From contig CAMNJQ010000047.1 in the NCBI GenBank assembly GCA_946541575.1, positions 1 to 59,864 of the forward strand: a stretch of 59,864 nt of DNA, written 5' to 3'. Positions 59,861 through 59,864 of the stretch are shown here, piece by piece (the first letter of the stretch is position 1; each line of letters starts with the position of its first letter). Below the pieces are notes generated by a model that worked only from the letters and a program-made list of their open reading frames with translations, searched no databases and was not told where the DNA came from. Made by a program: the position numbers and the translations under genes. The DNA is from an uncultured Clostridium sp. Lineage in GTDB: Bacteria; Bacillota_I; Bacilli_A; RF39; UBA660.

Positions 59861-59864
59861 ATGC
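59861..59864 (+). CDS. start of a truncated gene
   Basis: ATG 59861 with TGGAG upstream and a promoter before it; only four bases are inside the window, so nothing can be said about the product. Confidence 0.4.

Larger units (their letters stand above)
59611..59864. mobile_element. element C: left end of a further insertion (cut by the window edge)
   Basis: Begins at tail copy 3, has a third kind of arm repeat (59691-59725), and a promoter and start codon at the edge. The right end lies outside the window, so extent is unknown. Confidence 0.5.

Noticed and set aside
1-59864. tRNA or rRNA genes
   Set aside because: I looked for the GTTCGANNC T-loop pattern and rRNA-like GC-rich stretches and found none convincing; a tRNA scan would be decisive.

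Overview
The window is AT-rich DNA of a spore-forming Bacilli-type bacterium, probably one of the gut lineages near the old Mollicutes/Erysipelotrichia boundary; that assignment is an inference. The chromosomal genes follow the Bacillus subtilis order around the replication origin: dnaX-ybaB-recR-bofA-holB-ricT-trmN6-pth-mfd, metG-tatD-3D protein-ksgA-veg-spoVG-yabP-yabQ, gdpP-rplI-dnaB, walJ-rlmH, ywiB-argS-rpoE, prfA-prmC-spoIIR-mntP, murA, rpmE, spoIIQ-spoIIID. TGA is used as a stop (for example bofA, holB, ricT), so this is the standard code and not the Mycoplasma code. Sporulation genes are widespread: bofA, veg, spoVG, yabP, yabQ, spoIIR, spoIIQ-like, spoIIID.

Layout. Positions 1-300 hold a tandemly duplicated non-coding block with one near-perfect parS site and four Noc-type binding sites, as expected next to oriC. 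Positions 493-4017 encode two exported proteins of unknown function: a cysteine-rich repeat protein with a WSxWSxW stretch, and a 360-residue secreted partner. Positions 4308-47635 are dense housekeeping, envelope and sporulation operons. They include a methionine-type T-box ahead of dut-metG, a veg gene that appears to start at ATT, a short GdpP-like phosphodiesterase, an SpoIIQ with a degenerate LytM site, a sortase with an apparently missing Arg, and long-form hpf followed by secA.

From the end of secA (47635) to the right edge the window is a tandem array of integrative elements. Copies of the secA 3' end (SEC-C tail) recur at 47591, 49375 (degenerate), 58081 and 59566. Each is followed 57-81 bp later by a short repeat array, and two are preceded about 110-120 bp earlier by the same element-specific repeat. 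I name the segments D (47636-49374), A (49375-58125), B (58126-59610) and C (59611 onward, cut by the window end). Element A is the only complete one. It has a tyrosine integrase, an S24-type repressor and a Cro-like regulator, a phage-type replication initiator with four 12-bp iterons inside its gene, a helicase-loader-like protein, an HNH nuclease, three unknown genes and a complete DpnII-type GATC restriction-modification cassette (dpnM-dpnA-dpnII). It has no structural or terminase genes, so it looks like a phage satellite or a stripped prophage carrying anti-phage cargo.

Working model for element A (inference). The repressor and Cro-like genes face each other across a switch region. A 28-bp module present in inverted orientation upstream of both the integrase and the replication operon would couple excision to replication. 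A candidate small RNA is made opposite the repressor-integrase gap. Integration replaces the last codons of secA with the element's own copy, so SecA stays intact while older tails are pushed downstream.
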